Shown: one piece after another, positions 1 through 7,768 of the stretch
Layout: every line of letters starts with the position of its first letter
How positions within the stretch are numbered: position 1 is the first letter of the stretch
Assembly (NCBI GenBank): GCA_910585215.1
Contig: CAJUDQ010000025.1
Location: forward strand, 1 to 44,674
Origin: an uncultured Lachnospiraceae bacterium
GTDB taxonomy: Bacteria > Bacillota > Clostridia > Lachnospirales > Lachnospiraceae
Reading direction: 5' to 3'
DNA: 44,674 bases
Program-made: the position numbers and the translations under genes
Notes under the pieces: generated by a model
Seen by the model: the letters and a program-made list of their open reading frames with translations, nothing else
The model's database searches: none
Told to the model about the DNA's origin: nothing

Positions 1-62
1 TTCCTCTGATATTATATCATGACGATATATTTTTGTCTATATTTTTAGACAGGCTTAAACAG

Positions 63-112
63 GGTAGCAGCTTTGCTGCCATGTCTCTTTGCGACACAGC
101 CCTCTGGGGCTG
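63..112. repeat. two small hairpins downstream of the XRE regulator gene
   Basis: The 206 bases left of the regulator stop codon hold no gene I can support. They contain two short perfect or near-perfect hairpins: GGTAGCA (63-69) pairs with TGCTGCC (74-80) with one G-T pair, and CAGCCC (97-102) pairs with GGGCTG (107-112). Neither is followed by a clear T-run on either strand, so terminator activity is doubtful. They resemble the other short palindromes scattered in this window. Confidence 0.4.
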
Positions 113-206
113 CCATAATATGTCTACTTTTTGGTATATTTATCTATATATTTTCATATTTTTAATTACTTAACAATACCTCCTGCTCCTTTGTTAAAAA
201 ATCAGT

Positions 207-740
207 CTAAAAGCTTGGTGGAGAGCTTACCCAGATAAGCTGTGCACCTTTCTCCGAGGATATAAAATGTTTATATTTTGGCTCGAAGTAGAAAGATTCT
301 CCGCTTTTTGCTTTGAAAATTTTGTTTCCGATGTGAATTTCAATACTGCCGGATAAGATATATCCAAACTCTTCTCCTTCGTGGGGATTATCCGGATAAG
401 TAGAACCAGTTGCCTCAATTGTCAGAAGAATCGGTTCCATAATATTTTTCTGTGCATTGGGAATAATCCACTCGATGATATTATGTAATTCTGTATCTGT
501 TTTTTCGAAATAATCCGTTTTTTTAAAGACAATCTGACTGTCCTCTGAATCACTGAAAAATTCCTTCAAGTCTGTACCAAGACATTGAAGAATATCCATA
601 AGAGTTGAAATAGACGGTGATGTAAGATTTCTTTCAACCTGTGAAATAAACCCTTTGGATAATTCTGCCCTGTCTGCCAGCTCTTCTTGTGTCAATCCCT
701 TTCGGACACGTAACCCTTTTAATTTTTTTCCAATATCCAT
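207..740 (-). CDS. XRE-family transcriptional regulator with C-terminal cupin domain
   Basis: A 177-residue DNA-binding regulator. Residues about 6-60 form a Cro/CI-type helix-turn-helix (GLTQEELADRAELSKGFISQ region), and residues about 105-170 form a small cupin barrel (HEGEEFGYILSGSIEI, then the ESFYFEP and HFI segments). Length and layout match the PuuR-like group that senses a small ligand through the cupin. In Firmicutes such genes often sit next to the potABCD polyamine transporter, but no transporter is visible in the 206 bases downstream, so the ligand is not known from this window. GGGAGG lies just before the start. A strong promoter and a three-half-site palindrome upstream suggest autoregulation. 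Domain assignment is firm; the regulon is inference. Confidence 0.9.
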   Translation of the reverse strand: MDIGKKLKGLRVRKGLTQEELADRAELSKGFISQVERNLTSPSISTLMDILQCLGTDLKEFFSDSEDSQIVFKKTDYFEKTDTELHNIIEWIIPNAQKNIMEPILLTIEATGSTYPDNPHEGEEFGYILSGSIEIHIGNKIFKAKSGESFYFEPKYKHFISSEKGAQLIWVSSPPSF

Positions 741-758
741 AAATATCCTCCCGCTATT

Positions 759-786
759 CTAAACTTTAAGTTTAGTAACACTAAAC
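759..786. promoter_or_regulatory. three-half-site operator for the XRE-cupin regulator
   Basis: Three inverted six-base half-sites lie one helical turn apart: CTAAAC (759-764), GTTTAG (770-775) and CTAAAC (781-786), each starting 11 bases after the last. They form two overlapping palindromes between the regulator start codon and its predicted promoter, just after the expected transcription start. This is the usual place for an autorepressor site of an XRE protein. Binding by this protein is inferred. Confidence 0.6.
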
Positions 787-797
787 CAAACGTTTTT

Positions 798-825
798 ATT
801 ATACACAAAAAAAATGAATCGTCAA
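798..825 (-). promoter_or_regulatory. sigma-A promoter of the XRE-cupin gene
   Basis: Read on the minus strand, TTGACG (825-820) is followed after 16 bases by a perfect TATAAT (803-798). Transcription would start near 790 and run into the operator at 759-786 and then the regulator gene. Confidence 0.7.
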
Positions 826-866
826 TATATTTTTAGGAAAAAAGTTATTTCTTTACATGCAAAGTG

Positions 867-875
867 TGGTATAAT
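867..875 (+). promoter_or_regulatory. extended -10 promoter for the amidase operon
   Basis: TGGTATAAT is a full extended -10 element (TGn followed by TATAAT at 870-875). No good -35 lies 17 bases upstream, which is acceptable for extended -10 promoters. It would give a leader of about 90 bases before the amidase start and is divergent from the regulator promoter. Confidence 0.6.
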
Positions 876-972
876 ACTATCCAAGAAGGGATTTAACTTC
901 AATAAAAGGAGTTGGCCCTTTTCAAAAAAGGAGTATCAAAATAATTAAACAACAAAGGAGGTTTCAATCACT

Positions 973-1806
973 ATGGGACAAACATATCGTCCAAAAAAAT
1001 ACTCTTCATCCAGAAACCCTTACAGCCGTCGTCCTGCACGTCGCAGGCGCAGACGCCGTTATGGCTTGTTTGGAATTCCATTTTCAACCTTGTTTTTTGC
1101 TTTATTTCTTTTAACTGCAGTGATATCTGTCTGCTTTTTGACTGTGGGAAAATCAAAAAAAATACAAAGTGCCGAAGGTGGAGTAAAGACAATATTATCC
1201 AGTCAGAGTCAGGCAAAAGAGTTTGTCACATCTGAATCTAAAAAGGTAATTATGATTGACAGCGGACATGGAGGAAATGACCCGGGCTGTATAAAAGAAA
1301 ATCCAAACGGGGATGTTTATGAAAAAGATGTCAATCTTGCAATTGCAAAAAAATTAAAGCCGCTTCTTGAAGCAAATGGATATCAAGTGATTATGACCAG
1401 AGATATGGATACAGCTCTTGGTCTGGATGAACGGGTGGCACTTTCCAATGAAAAACATCCTGACCTTTTTGTCAGCATACATCAGAATGCTCTGGAAAAT
1501 GATACCACCTCAAATGGAATAGAGACACATTATTATGACCTTCCAGACCTTGACAGCAGACTGCTGGCGCAGAATATACAGAGATTTGTAATACAGAGCA
1601 CCTCAGCTAGAGACAGAGGAACCTGTAATGACAGTGAACTTTATGTGCTGAAAAACAATACTGTACCTTGTTGTCTGATAGAAACAGGTTTTTTAAGTGC
1701 TTCAGAAGAAGGACAGAAGCTTTTGGATTCTGAATATCAGGAAAAAATTGCGCAGGGAATTGCAAAAGGTATTCAAAATTATATGGAAAAAACAAAAAAT
1801 AACTAA
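973..1806 (+). CDS. N-acetylmuramoyl-L-alanine amidase, membrane-anchored (Amidase_3)
   Basis: Zinc hydrolase that cuts the amide bond between N-acetylmuramic acid and L-alanine in peptidoglycan. The N-terminus is very basic (an Arg run at about 23-29) and is followed by one hydrophobic segment at about 34-57, so the protein is probably anchored with the enzyme outside. The Amidase_3 fold covers about 91-272: DSGHGG gives zinc ligand His99, YEKDVN gives Glu117, SIHQN gives His170, and IETGF gives catalytic Glu237. Its 277 residues fit a CwlD/CwlC-like enzyme without cell-wall binding repeats. AAAGGAGG at 954-961 fixes the start. It is the first gene of a short same-strand run. Whether it acts in growth, cell separation or spore cortex modification cannot be read from sequence. 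Confidence 0.92.
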   Translation: MGQTYRPKKYSSSRNPYSRRPARRRRRRRYGLFGIPFSTLFFALFLLTAVISVCFLTVGKSKKIQSAEGGVKTILSSQSQAKEFVTSESKKVIMIDSGHGGNDPGCIKENPNGDVYEKDVNLAIAKKLKPLLEANGYQVIMTRDMDTALGLDERVALSNEKHPDLFVSIHQNALENDTTSNGIETHYYDLPDLDSRLLAQNIQRFVIQSTSARDRGTCNDSELYVLKNNTVPCCLIETGFLSASEEGQKLLDSEYQEKIAQGIAKGIQNYMEKTKNN

Positions 1807-1818
1807 TGGAGGCCGAAA

Positions 1819-2670
1819 ATGGGCAAAACAGTAGAAAAGCAGAAACATGAAATTATGCTTGAAAATCAAATAAAAGTAAGCTTTCTTTATCACAGCGGAT
1901 TTCTGGTAGAGTTGCCAGAGATTATTTTCCTATTTGATTATTACAAAGGCGTGATACCGGAACTTGACAGCAGAAAAAATATTTATGTTTTTTCAAGCCA
2001 CAGGCATCCAGACCACTTCTGTTTTGAAATTTTTGCTCTGGCTGAAAAATATCCAAATATAAAATACATTCTTTCCCGTGATATTGGAAAAAAATATAAA
2101 AAAAAATATATGATGGAAAAGAAGGGCCTGTCAGAAGAGGTCTGTCGGTTAATCACATATCTGAAAGAAGACGAGCTGTGGGAGGATGAATCTATAATTG
2201 TACAGACGATTCCCTCTACAGATGCAGGAGTTGCATTTCTTGTACAGGAAAAACAAACAAAACGAGCTGTATATCATGCCGGAGATTTGAACTGGTGGAC
2301 ATGGGAGGGAGAAACAGCAGAGGAATATCAGACAATGACCAAAAAATTTAAGGATTGTATAGCGTTGTTGAAACAAAAGCTTGAACGTATGGATATTTCC
2401 TGTTTTGATGCTGCCTTTGTGCCATTAGACCCAAGGCAAAAAGAGCGATATGCTATGGGATTTGATTTTTTCATGAGACATATTCCGGTAACATATGTAT
2501 TTCCAATGCATGCGTTTGGAGACTATTCAGTGATAGGAAAGCTGATGAGGGATGAACTGTCAGAGAAATACAGAGATAGGATTATCAACATCTGCGGACA
2601 GGAAAAAAGAAAGGTAAAGATTTTAAATCCGGAGATGAGAAGACGGGTAAAGGAATTATTAAATAGATAA
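1819..2670 (+). CDS. MBL-fold metal-dependent hydrolase (UlaG-like)
   Basis: A 283-residue cytoplasmic protein with the metallo-beta-lactamase fold. The metal-binding motif is SHRHPDH at about residues 56-62, a variant of HxHxDH. A later metal-ligand segment is HAGDLNWW at about 154-161 and a further His lies in FPMHAFGDY near 230. The order fits the UlaG/lactonase-like branch of the superfamily rather than beta-lactamases, and there is no signal peptide. GGAGG at 1808-1812 supports the start. It follows the amidase by 12 bases and precedes the next gene by 11, so the three are probably co-transcribed. The substrate is unknown; the family acts on many phosphoesters, lactones and thioesters. 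Confidence 0.85.
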   Translation: MGKTVEKQKHEIMLENQIKVSFLYHSGFLVELPEIIFLFDYYKGVIPELDSRKNIYVFSSHRHPDHFCFEIFALAEKYPNIKYILSRDIGKKYKKKYMMEKKGLSEEVCRLITYLKEDELWEDESIIVQTIPSTDAGVAFLVQEKQTKRAVYHAGDLNWWTWEGETAEEYQTMTKKFKDCIALLKQKLERMDISCFDAAFVPLDPRQKERYAMGFDFFMRHIPVTYVFPMHAFGDYSVIGKLMRDELSEKYRDRIINICGQEKRKVKILNPEMRRRVKELLNR

Positions 2671-2681
2671 AAGGAGTTCGT

Positions 2682-3662
2682 ATGCAGAAAGAAGCAGACA
2701 GGCAAAAGAACAGACATCATATTTTTAAAGGCCTGAAAATTACTGCTGCCTCTCTTTTGTCCATTGTGGCAGCAAAGGAACTGGGGCTTTTGTATGCCCC
2801 TACAGCGGGCATTATTACTATTTTAAGCATACAAAATACAAAAAGAAGTACATTAAACACCGCCGCAAAGCGCAGTATGGCATTTGCGGCGGCTGTCCTT
2901 TTGGCATGGTTTTGTTTTGAGGGACTGGGATATACTGTATTTTCCTTTGGTGTATATTTGTTTTTGTTTTCCACGCTGTGTTTTGTCTGTGGATGGGTAG
3001 AGGCAGTTGCTATGGTTTCCGTACTTATCACACATTTTCTTATAGAAGAGAATATGGACTGGCAAATTTTAATAAATGAAGCTGGATTGTTTGTGATTGG
3101 CACAGGAACAGGGATTATTTTTAACAGCGCTTTGCGAAGAAGAGAGAAAGAGTTTCATATTCTGGCAGATTTGACAGATAATGAGATAAAGGGGGTATTG
3201 AAAAGAATGTCGCAATGGCTTCTTGTAGAAGACAAATCCGATTATAGTGACCAGTGTTTTGCAGAGCTTGAAAAAAAGGCGGATACGGCAAAGAAAAAGG
3301 CGTATGAGAACTGGGAAAATACGTTATTTTCTTCTGATTACAGAGAAATTGACTATATAGAAATGAGAGAAAGACAAATTACTGTCTTAAAACATATGTA
3401 TAACAGTATCAAAATGTTAAAAGGCATACCAGTACAGACAGAAAAGGTGGCTCGAATTATCGCAACAGTAGAAAGGGACTATCATAAGGGAAATCCGGTA
3501 GATAATCTGATATATGAGTTAGAACAGGTATTTGAAGATATGAAAAAAGAAAGGCTCCCGCAGAACAGGGAGGAATTTGAGGACAGAGCAGTGCTGTATT
3601 ATATTATGAAGCAATTAGATGAACTGCTGAGATATAAGCAGCAGTTTATGAAAAGAAATTAA
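2682..3662 (+). CDS. ArAE / FUSC-like membrane protein
   Basis: A 326-residue protein with four to five hydrophobic segments in residues about 10-155, followed by a charged, helical cytoplasmic half. The pattern (basic N-terminus, AAKELGLLYAPTAGIITILS, then several membrane helices and a coiled C-terminal domain) is that of the aromatic-acid-exporter-related family found widely in Firmicutes (YgaE/DUF939-like). Efflux of small organic acids is the family inference; no substrate can be assigned. The ribosome site AAGGAG lies eight bases before the ATG. It is probably the last gene of the operon, since a good terminator follows at 3790-3825. Confidence 0.75.
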   Translation: MQKEADRQKNRHHIFKGLKITAASLLSIVAAKELGLLYAPTAGIITILSIQNTKRSTLNTAAKRSMAFAAAVLLAWFCFEGLGYTVFSFGVYLFLFSTLCFVCGWVEAVAMVSVLITHFLIEENMDWQILINEAGLFVIGTGTGIIFNSALRRREKEFHILADLTDNEIKGVLKRMSQWLLVEDKSDYSDQCFAELEKKADTAKKKAYENWENTLFSSDYREIDYIEMRERQITVLKHMYNSIKMLKGIPVQTEKVARIIATVERDYHKGNPVDNLIYELEQVFEDMKKERLPQNREEFEDRAVLYYIMKQLDELLRYKQQFMKRN

Positions 3663-3789
3663 AATCTGAAAGGTATTAGAAAAGAATAACTAGAACTCTC
3701 CTTTCTGCGGAAATCTTTCTATAAGACTTTATCTGTGGAAAATTATTTTGGAAAAATTATTTTCCCAAAGTTATTTGCAAAAGATTGCG

Positions 3790-3825
3790 GGCAATCAGTT
3801 TTTGACTGGTTGCCTTTCTTTTTTT
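3790..3825 (+). terminator. rho-independent terminator of the amidase operon
   Basis: GGCAATCAG (3790-3798) pairs with CTGGTTGCC (3806-3814) with one G-T pair and a seven-base loop, followed at once by a T-rich run (TTTCTTTTTTT). It lies 128 bases after the ArAE-like gene. I see no coding sequence in 3663-3931. Confidence 0.8.
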
Positions 3826-3855
3826 ATAGGAAATTGCTTTGCGAATTTCCTATAA
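3824..3855. repeat. 12-bp perfect inverted repeat
   Basis: TTATAGGAAATT (3824-3835) and AATTTCCTATAA (3844-3855) are perfect inverted copies with an eight-base loop. The left arm overlaps the T-run of the preceding terminator. It may stabilise transcript ends or be an intergenic palindromic repeat. Confidence 0.5.
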
Positions 3856-3880
3856 GCAGCCTGAAAGGGCAACTATTATC

Positions 3881-3932
3881 GAACAAAGTGCAAAGAAGTT
3901 TTCAAATCTATAGTGCCGCAGGCACTTTGTTC
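3881..3932. repeat. GAACAAAGTGC inverted repeat next to spoIIID
   Basis: GAACAAAGTGC (3881-3891) and GCACTTTGTTC (3922-3932) are perfect 11-base inverted copies. The right arm contains a smaller hairpin half (AGTGCC with GGCACT around GCA, about 3912-3926) and touches the spoIIID stop codon. A near copy of the same palindrome lies at 4621-4656, on the other side of spoIIID. Confidence 0.55.
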
Positions 3933-4183
3933 TAGTGCAGTTGAAGATATTTTTCTCTTGTAGCCATGCCGCCTCGGATATGACGTTCTGATTTATTAAT
4001 ATCCAGCACATGGCGGACAGATTCTGAAAGTCCTTTGTTAATATCCGGAAGTCTTTCTGTACAGTCCTTATGTACGGTGGATTTGCTGACACCGAATTTT
4101 TTTGCCGCCTGTCTGACAGTGCAGCCTGTTTCAATAATATAAAGAGCAATCATGGTAGCTCTTTCTTCGATGTAATTTTTCAA
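3932..4183 (-). CDS. spoIIID: sporulation transcriptional regulator SpoIIID
   Basis: A small DNA-binding protein (83 residues) that acts in the mother cell during endospore formation, switching genes of the sigma-E regulon. The helix-turn-helix lies at about residues 20-48 and carries the family signature FGVSKSTVHKD followed by ERLPDIN; the C-terminal RHIRGGMATREKY segment is the second DNA-binding helix of the family. The start is TTG at 4183, matching the family N-terminus (xYIxER), with CAGGGG as ribosome site. The neighbour order spoIIID-mbl-flhO-flhP is the same as in Bacillus, though here spoIIID is on the opposite strand. Its presence says that the organism, or a recent ancestor, forms spores. 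Confidence 0.95.
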   Translation of the reverse strand: MKNYIEERATMIALYIIETGCTVRQAAKKFGVSKSTVHKDCTERLPDINKGLSESVRHVLDINKSERHIRGGMATREKYLQLH

Positions 4184-4215
4184 AGGAAAAACCCCTGTTT
4201 GTAGTTAGTTGTTAA

Positions 4216-4245
4216 ATCATATGCCGAAAAGGGGATAAGTATGAA
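4216..4245 (-). promoter_or_regulatory. candidate sigma-E promoter of spoIIID
   Basis: On the minus strand TTCATACT (4245-4238) is followed after 14 bases by CATATGAT (4223-4216). This resembles the mother-cell sigma-E consensus (roughly GTCATATT, 13-15 bases, CATACAAT). In Bacillus spoIIID is transcribed by sigma-E. The matches are imperfect. Confidence 0.4.
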
Positions 4246-4263
4246 TGAAACTGAAAAAAAGGG

Positions 4264-4416
4264 TTTGAGCCGGTTCAGTAGGGAACTGAACCGGCTCAAA
4301 GAAACGAAAATGATTTACGGGGGGTGCCTGGAGCCGAAGCTCCAGGCTTGAGTATGAAAAACGGTATATTCAATAGATAGGGTACATTGAATATACAAGT
4401 AGCAATTGCTTGCTAC
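4264..4416. repeat. four consecutive perfect hairpins between spoIIID and mbl
   Basis: The 532-base gap between spoIIID and mbl has no gene I can support, but holds four perfect inverted repeats in a row: a 16-bp stem at 4264-4279/4285-4300 (core GAGCCGGTTCAG), GCCTGGAGC/GCTCCAGGC at 4326-4334/4339-4347, GTATATTCAAT/ATTGAATATAC at 4364-4374/4386-4396, and GTAGCAA/TTGCTAC at 4399-4405/4410-4416. On the minus strand the first stem is followed by CCC and seven T, so it could stop leftward transcription. An undescribed structured RNA is an alternative. Confidence 0.6.
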
Positions 4417-4620
4417 ATCTATATAATACAGAAGGTATGTGTACAAAATATGTATAAAAAGAAAATATAAAGTAAATAAAATATATATTTTTTATGAACT
4501 CAAAAAAAACCGACAAAATCTGCAAGAAAAATAAAAAAAGTTCTTCCATATTTGAAAGATATTGTATATAATGAGAAGTGGTGGAAATATCTTTGAATAA
4601 GAGCTATATTTTATTTCATT

Positions 4621-4656
4621 GAACAGAGTGTGTATATAGCAGCAGACACTTTGTTC
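4621..4656. repeat. second GAACAAAGTGY-type inverted repeat
   Basis: GAACAGAGTGT (4621-4631) pairs with ACACTTTGTTC (4646-4656) with one G-T pair. The arms match those of the repeat at 3881-3932, so this looks like another copy of the same palindromic element. It lies 60 bases before mbl. Confidence 0.5.
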
Positions 4657-4715
4657 TGATTATTTTACAGAGTATACTAAATAATGATAAGCATTGGCGC
4701 TGGAAGGAGACATAA

Positions 4716-5708
4716 ATGTTAGAAACAGATATCGGGATTGATTTGGGAACAGCAAGCATACTTGTTTTTATAAAGGGAAAAGGGGTTGTACTGAAGGAGC
4801 CTTCAGTGGTGGCATTTGACAGAGATACCAACAAGATTAAGGCAATTGGTGAGGAAGCCCGTCTGATGATTGGACGTACTCCGGGAAATATTGTAGCAGT
4901 AAGACCATTAAGGCAGGGGGTTATTTCGGATTATACAGTAACAGAAAAGATGATTAAGCATTTTATACAGAAGGCAATCGGAAAAAGAACCTTTAAAAAA
5001 CCGCGTATCGCGGTCTGTGTGCCAAGTGGCGTTACAGAGGTGGAAAAAAAGGCCGTGGAGGATGCTACATGGCAGGCCGGTGCGCGTTCTGTTGATATTA
5101 TAGAAGAGCCAATTGCGGCGGCAATTGGAGCAGGTATTGATATCGCAAAACCATGCGGAAATATGATAGTCGATATCGGTGGAGGAACAACAGATATTGC
5201 AGTCATTTCCCTCGGTGGTGCGGTAGTCAGCACTTCCATAAAGATTGCCGGAGATGATTTTGATGAAGCGATTGTCCGCTTTATGAGAAAGAAGCACAAT
5301 CTTTTGATTGGTGAGCGTACTGCAGAGGAAATCAAGATAAAAATTGGCAGTGCGTTTCCAAAGCAGGAAGTTGTAACAATGGATGTAAGAGGCCGGAATC
5401 TTGTGACAGGTCTTCCAAAAACAATTACTGTGACCTCAGAGGAAACAGAGGAGGCGCTTCGTGAGGCAACCTCACAGATTGTAGAGGCAGTGCACAGCGT
5501 ACTTGAAAAAACGCCGCCGGAACTGTCTTCGGATATTGCAGAGCGCGGCATTGTGCTGACAGGCGGAGGTGCTCTTCTGCAGGGACTTGAGGAACTGATT
5601 GAAAGCAAGACAGGGATTAATACTATGACAGCAGAGGACCCTATGACAGCAGTTGCTGTTGGAACAGGCAAATATATTGAGTTTTTGAGCGACAGCGGAA
5701 ATGATTAG
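4716..5708 (+). CDS. mbl: MreB/Mbl rod-shape actin homologue
   Basis: Bacterial actin that organises cell-wall synthesis along the cylinder. The 330-residue length is standard. The actin-type nucleotide motifs are all present: phosphate 1 GIDLGTAS (7-14), phosphate 2 VDIGGGTTDIAV (152-163) and the adenosine motif LTGGGALLQGLEELI near residue 290; CVPSGVTEVEKKAV (101-114) is a family signature. Position after spoIIID and before flhO favours the paralogue Mbl over MreB, since the mre cluster (mreC, mreD) is absent. GGAAGGAG at 4702-4709 supports the start. A TATAAT at 4567-4572 with a weak TTCCAT 17 bases upstream may be its promoter. Transcription probably continues into the flagellar genes. 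Confidence 0.92.
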   Translation: MLETDIGIDLGTASILVFIKGKGVVLKEPSVVAFDRDTNKIKAIGEEARLMIGRTPGNIVAVRPLRQGVISDYTVTEKMIKHFIQKAIGKRTFKKPRIAVCVPSGVTEVEKKAVEDATWQAGARSVDIIEEPIAAAIGAGIDIAKPCGNMIVDIGGGTTDIAVISLGGAVVSTSIKIAGDDFDEAIVRFMRKKHNLLIGERTAEEIKIKIGSAFPKQEVVTMDVRGRNLVTGLPKTITVTSEETEEALREATSQIVEAVHSVLEKTPPELSSDIAERGIVLTGGGALLQGLEELIESKTGINTMTAEDPMTAVAVGTGKYIEFLSDSGND

Positions 5709-5737
5709 ATTTTAAGTAAAAAGGAAGAGAGAGTTAT

Positions 5738-6511
5738 ATGATTAGAGGATTATATGCAGCATATACGGGTATGATTAACCAGCAGGAAAGGCTGGATACT
5801 GTGACAAACAATCTTGCAAATGCAACAACTACGGGATTTAAGCGGGAAGGCTTGACTTCAAAGGCTTTTGACCAGATGCTGACCATAAAGATTCGGGATT
5901 TATCTGTGCCTTATATTAATGAAGGCGTTGGTCGAATGAGTCTTGGTGTAAAGATAGGAGAAAATTATACAGACTATAAACAGGGGTCTTTTCGGGAAAC
6001 AGGGAATACCTATGACCTTGCGATTGATGGAAATGGATTTTTTGCAATTGCGTTTACTGACAAACTGGGCAGAGAAACCATTAAATATACAAGAGATGGG
6101 CAGTTTACAACGGATGTTGATGGAAATTTAAGAACCCTTGAAGGTGATTATGTACAGGGAGAAGGCGGAAATATCACGATTCCGACAGAGAGTTCAAGGA
6201 TTTTTATTGATACAAACGGGGATATTTATGCGGATGATGTTTATGTAGATACTGTTGAAATTGTAGATTTTGAAGATTATAATTATCTGAAAAAATATGG
6301 CGAAAATCTTTATGACCTTGTGGAAGGCGGGAGAGAACGGGATACTACAGCAGGCGTACGACAGGGATATCTTGAAATGTCCAATATTAATGTAGTAAAA
6401 GAAATGGTAGAAATGATTACCATATCCAGAGCATATGAAAGTAATCAGAAGCTGATTCAAGCGGCAGATGATATGCTTGATAAATCTGTCAATCAGGTAG
6501 GAAGAGTATAG
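5738..6511 (+). CDS. flhO: flagellar hook-basal body protein FlhO (FlgF/FlgG-like rod protein)
   Basis: Structural protein of the flagellar axial rod or hook base. It has the family N-terminal helix with the rod signature NNLANATTTGFKRE (about 24-37) and the matching C-terminal helix with SNINVVKEMVEMI and RAYESNQKLIQAADDML (about 215-250); the two ends pack together in the assembled rod. The middle (LAIDGNGFFAI, KYTRDGQFTTD) is typical of FlgF/FlgG. Its 257 residues are normal for the family. In Bacillus the gene next to mbl is flhO, which sets the name. It starts 29 bases after mbl and 13 bases before flhP, so these form one operon. Confidence 0.9.
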   Translation: MIRGLYAAYTGMINQQERLDTVTNNLANATTTGFKREGLTSKAFDQMLTIKIRDLSVPYINEGVGRMSLGVKIGENYTDYKQGSFRETGNTYDLAIDGNGFFAIAFTDKLGRETIKYTRDGQFTTDVDGNLRTLEGDYVQGEGGNITIPTESSRIFIDTNGDIYADDVYVDTVEIVDFEDYNYLKKYGENLYDLVEGGRERDTTAGVRQGYLEMSNINVVKEMVEMITISRAYESNQKLIQAADDMLDKSVNQVGRV

Positions 6512-6524
6512 GAGGTATAAAATC

Positions 6525-7346
6525 ATGATGAGATCACTTTGGACGGCTGCATCAGGAATGACATCACAGCAGATAGCCGTAGACGTTATTGCAAATAATC
6601 TGGCAAATGTCAATTCAGCAGGCTATAAAACACAGACAGCACAGTTTAAAACTCTGCTGTATCAAACTTCACAGGCGATTACCACAAGTGCAAACGGCGC
6701 AACAAAGCCGGTGGGCGCACAGGTAGGACTGGGTGTCCGCAATTCTGCAATTGCCACAATTTTCCGTCAGGGAAATATGACAGAGACAGAAGTAGACACT
6801 GATTTTGGAATTAATGGAGATGGATTTTTTCAGGTTCAGGATGCAAATGGCGGGATTCTGTATACAAGAAATGGTTCCTTTACATGGAGTCCGATGGGCG
6901 ACGGTGTTATGATGCTGTGTAACAGTGAGGGATATGGAGTGCTTGATTCTACAGGAGTACCGATTACACTGGATTCTTCTGAGTATGATATGAGCAAGGT
7001 GATGATTGATACTACAGGTACTTTATGTTATCCGGGAGAAACCGGACAGCCGGAATCTCTTGGGATTCAGATTGGACTGGTACAGTTTTCCAACCCGGGA
7101 GGACTTGAAAAAATGTCTGACAGTACATATACAGAAACAGAAGCCTCTGGACCTGCTATTTACGAGGCAGATAATCCAAACATTAAACAGTCTGTACTGC
7201 GTCAGGGCTGGCTCGAAGCATCCAATGTCAATGTGGCAGATGAAATGGTAAATTTGATTGTTGCGCAACGTGCCTATGAGATGAACTCAAAGGCCATTAC
7301 GGCATCCGACGAGATGCTTCAGCAGGCAAACCAGTTAAAGAGATAG
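6525..7346 (+). CDS. flhP: flagellar hook-basal body protein FlhP (FlgG-like distal rod protein)
   Basis: A second axial rod protein, 273 residues. The N-terminal rod motif is IANNLANVNSAGYKTQ (about 22-37) and the C-terminal helix holds SNVNVADEMVNLIVAQRAYEMNSKAITASDEML. The FGINGDGFFQV and YTRNGSFTWSP segments are those of FlgG. AGGAGG stands before an ATGATG pair; the first ATG is used here. The two adjacent paralogues match flhO and flhP of Bacillus, which are needed for rod completion. No export signal is expected, because rod proteins leave through the flagellar type III apparatus. Confidence 0.9.
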   Translation: MMRSLWTAASGMTSQQIAVDVIANNLANVNSAGYKTQTAQFKTLLYQTSQAITTSANGATKPVGAQVGLGVRNSAIATIFRQGNMTETEVDTDFGINGDGFFQVQDANGGILYTRNGSFTWSPMGDGVMMLCNSEGYGVLDSTGVPITLDSSEYDMSKVMIDTTGTLCYPGETGQPESLGIQIGLVQFSNPGGLEKMSDSTYTETEASGPAIYEADNPNIKQSVLRQGWLEASNVNVADEMVNLIVAQRAYEMNSKAITASDEMLQQANQLKR

Positions 7347-7390
7347 TGAGTTAGAAAACAGTCCATAAAGGACGGTAAGGAGAAAAAACT

Positions 7391-7762
7391 ATGAATACAA
7401 TCGCAGGCGGTTCGGATTTGTTATCCTATTATAATGAGTTATATTCCACTTCTGGCAAGACTTCAGGGAGCAGTCTGGAAAATACTTTGACAAACAAAGA
7501 TTATTCGACGGCAACCGAGAAGGAATTGATGGATGTCTGCAAGCAGTTTGAATCCTACTTTGTAGAACAGATGTTAAAGCAGATGGAAAAAATGGTGCCA
7601 AAAAGTGAGGAAAGTTCTACCACAGATAAATATATGGATTATTTTGGAGATACCTTTCATCAGTATATTGCAGGAACCATTACAGAAAGCAATGGCGGAC
7701 AGGGAATCGGCATTGCAAAAACATTATATAAGCAGATGAAAATAAATTACGGACTGGAATAA
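7391..7762 (+). CDS. rod-binding protein, FlgJ N-terminal type
   Basis: A 123-residue protein corresponding to the rod-binding (N-terminal) half of FlgJ, without the peptidoglycan-hydrolase half. The signature runs from about residue 45: KQFESYFVEQMLKQMEKMVP, then the DYFGDTFHQYIAG segment and GGQGIGIAKTLYKQM near the end. In FlgJ this part caps the growing rod. The single-domain form is common in Clostridia, where a separate wall hydrolase opens the murein. AAGGAG precedes the start. It is the last flagellar gene of this block and ends seven bases before recD2. Confidence 0.85.
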   Translation: MNTIAGGSDLLSYYNELYSTSGKTSGSSLENTLTNKDYSTATEKELMDVCKQFESYFVEQMLKQMEKMVPKSEESSTTDKYMDYFGDTFHQYIAGTITESNGGQGIGIAKTLYKQMKINYGLE

Positions 7763-7768
7763 TATCAA

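Noticed and set aside
3735..3935. 66-codon plus-strand frame before spoIIID
   Set aside because: It runs through a terminator, its T-run and an inverted repeat, has no ribosome site and no recognisable protein features.
4931..5671. 246-codon minus-strand frame opposite mbl
   Set aside because: It is a mirror of the well-conserved mbl gene, with low-complexity Ser/Ile-rich translation and no start signals.
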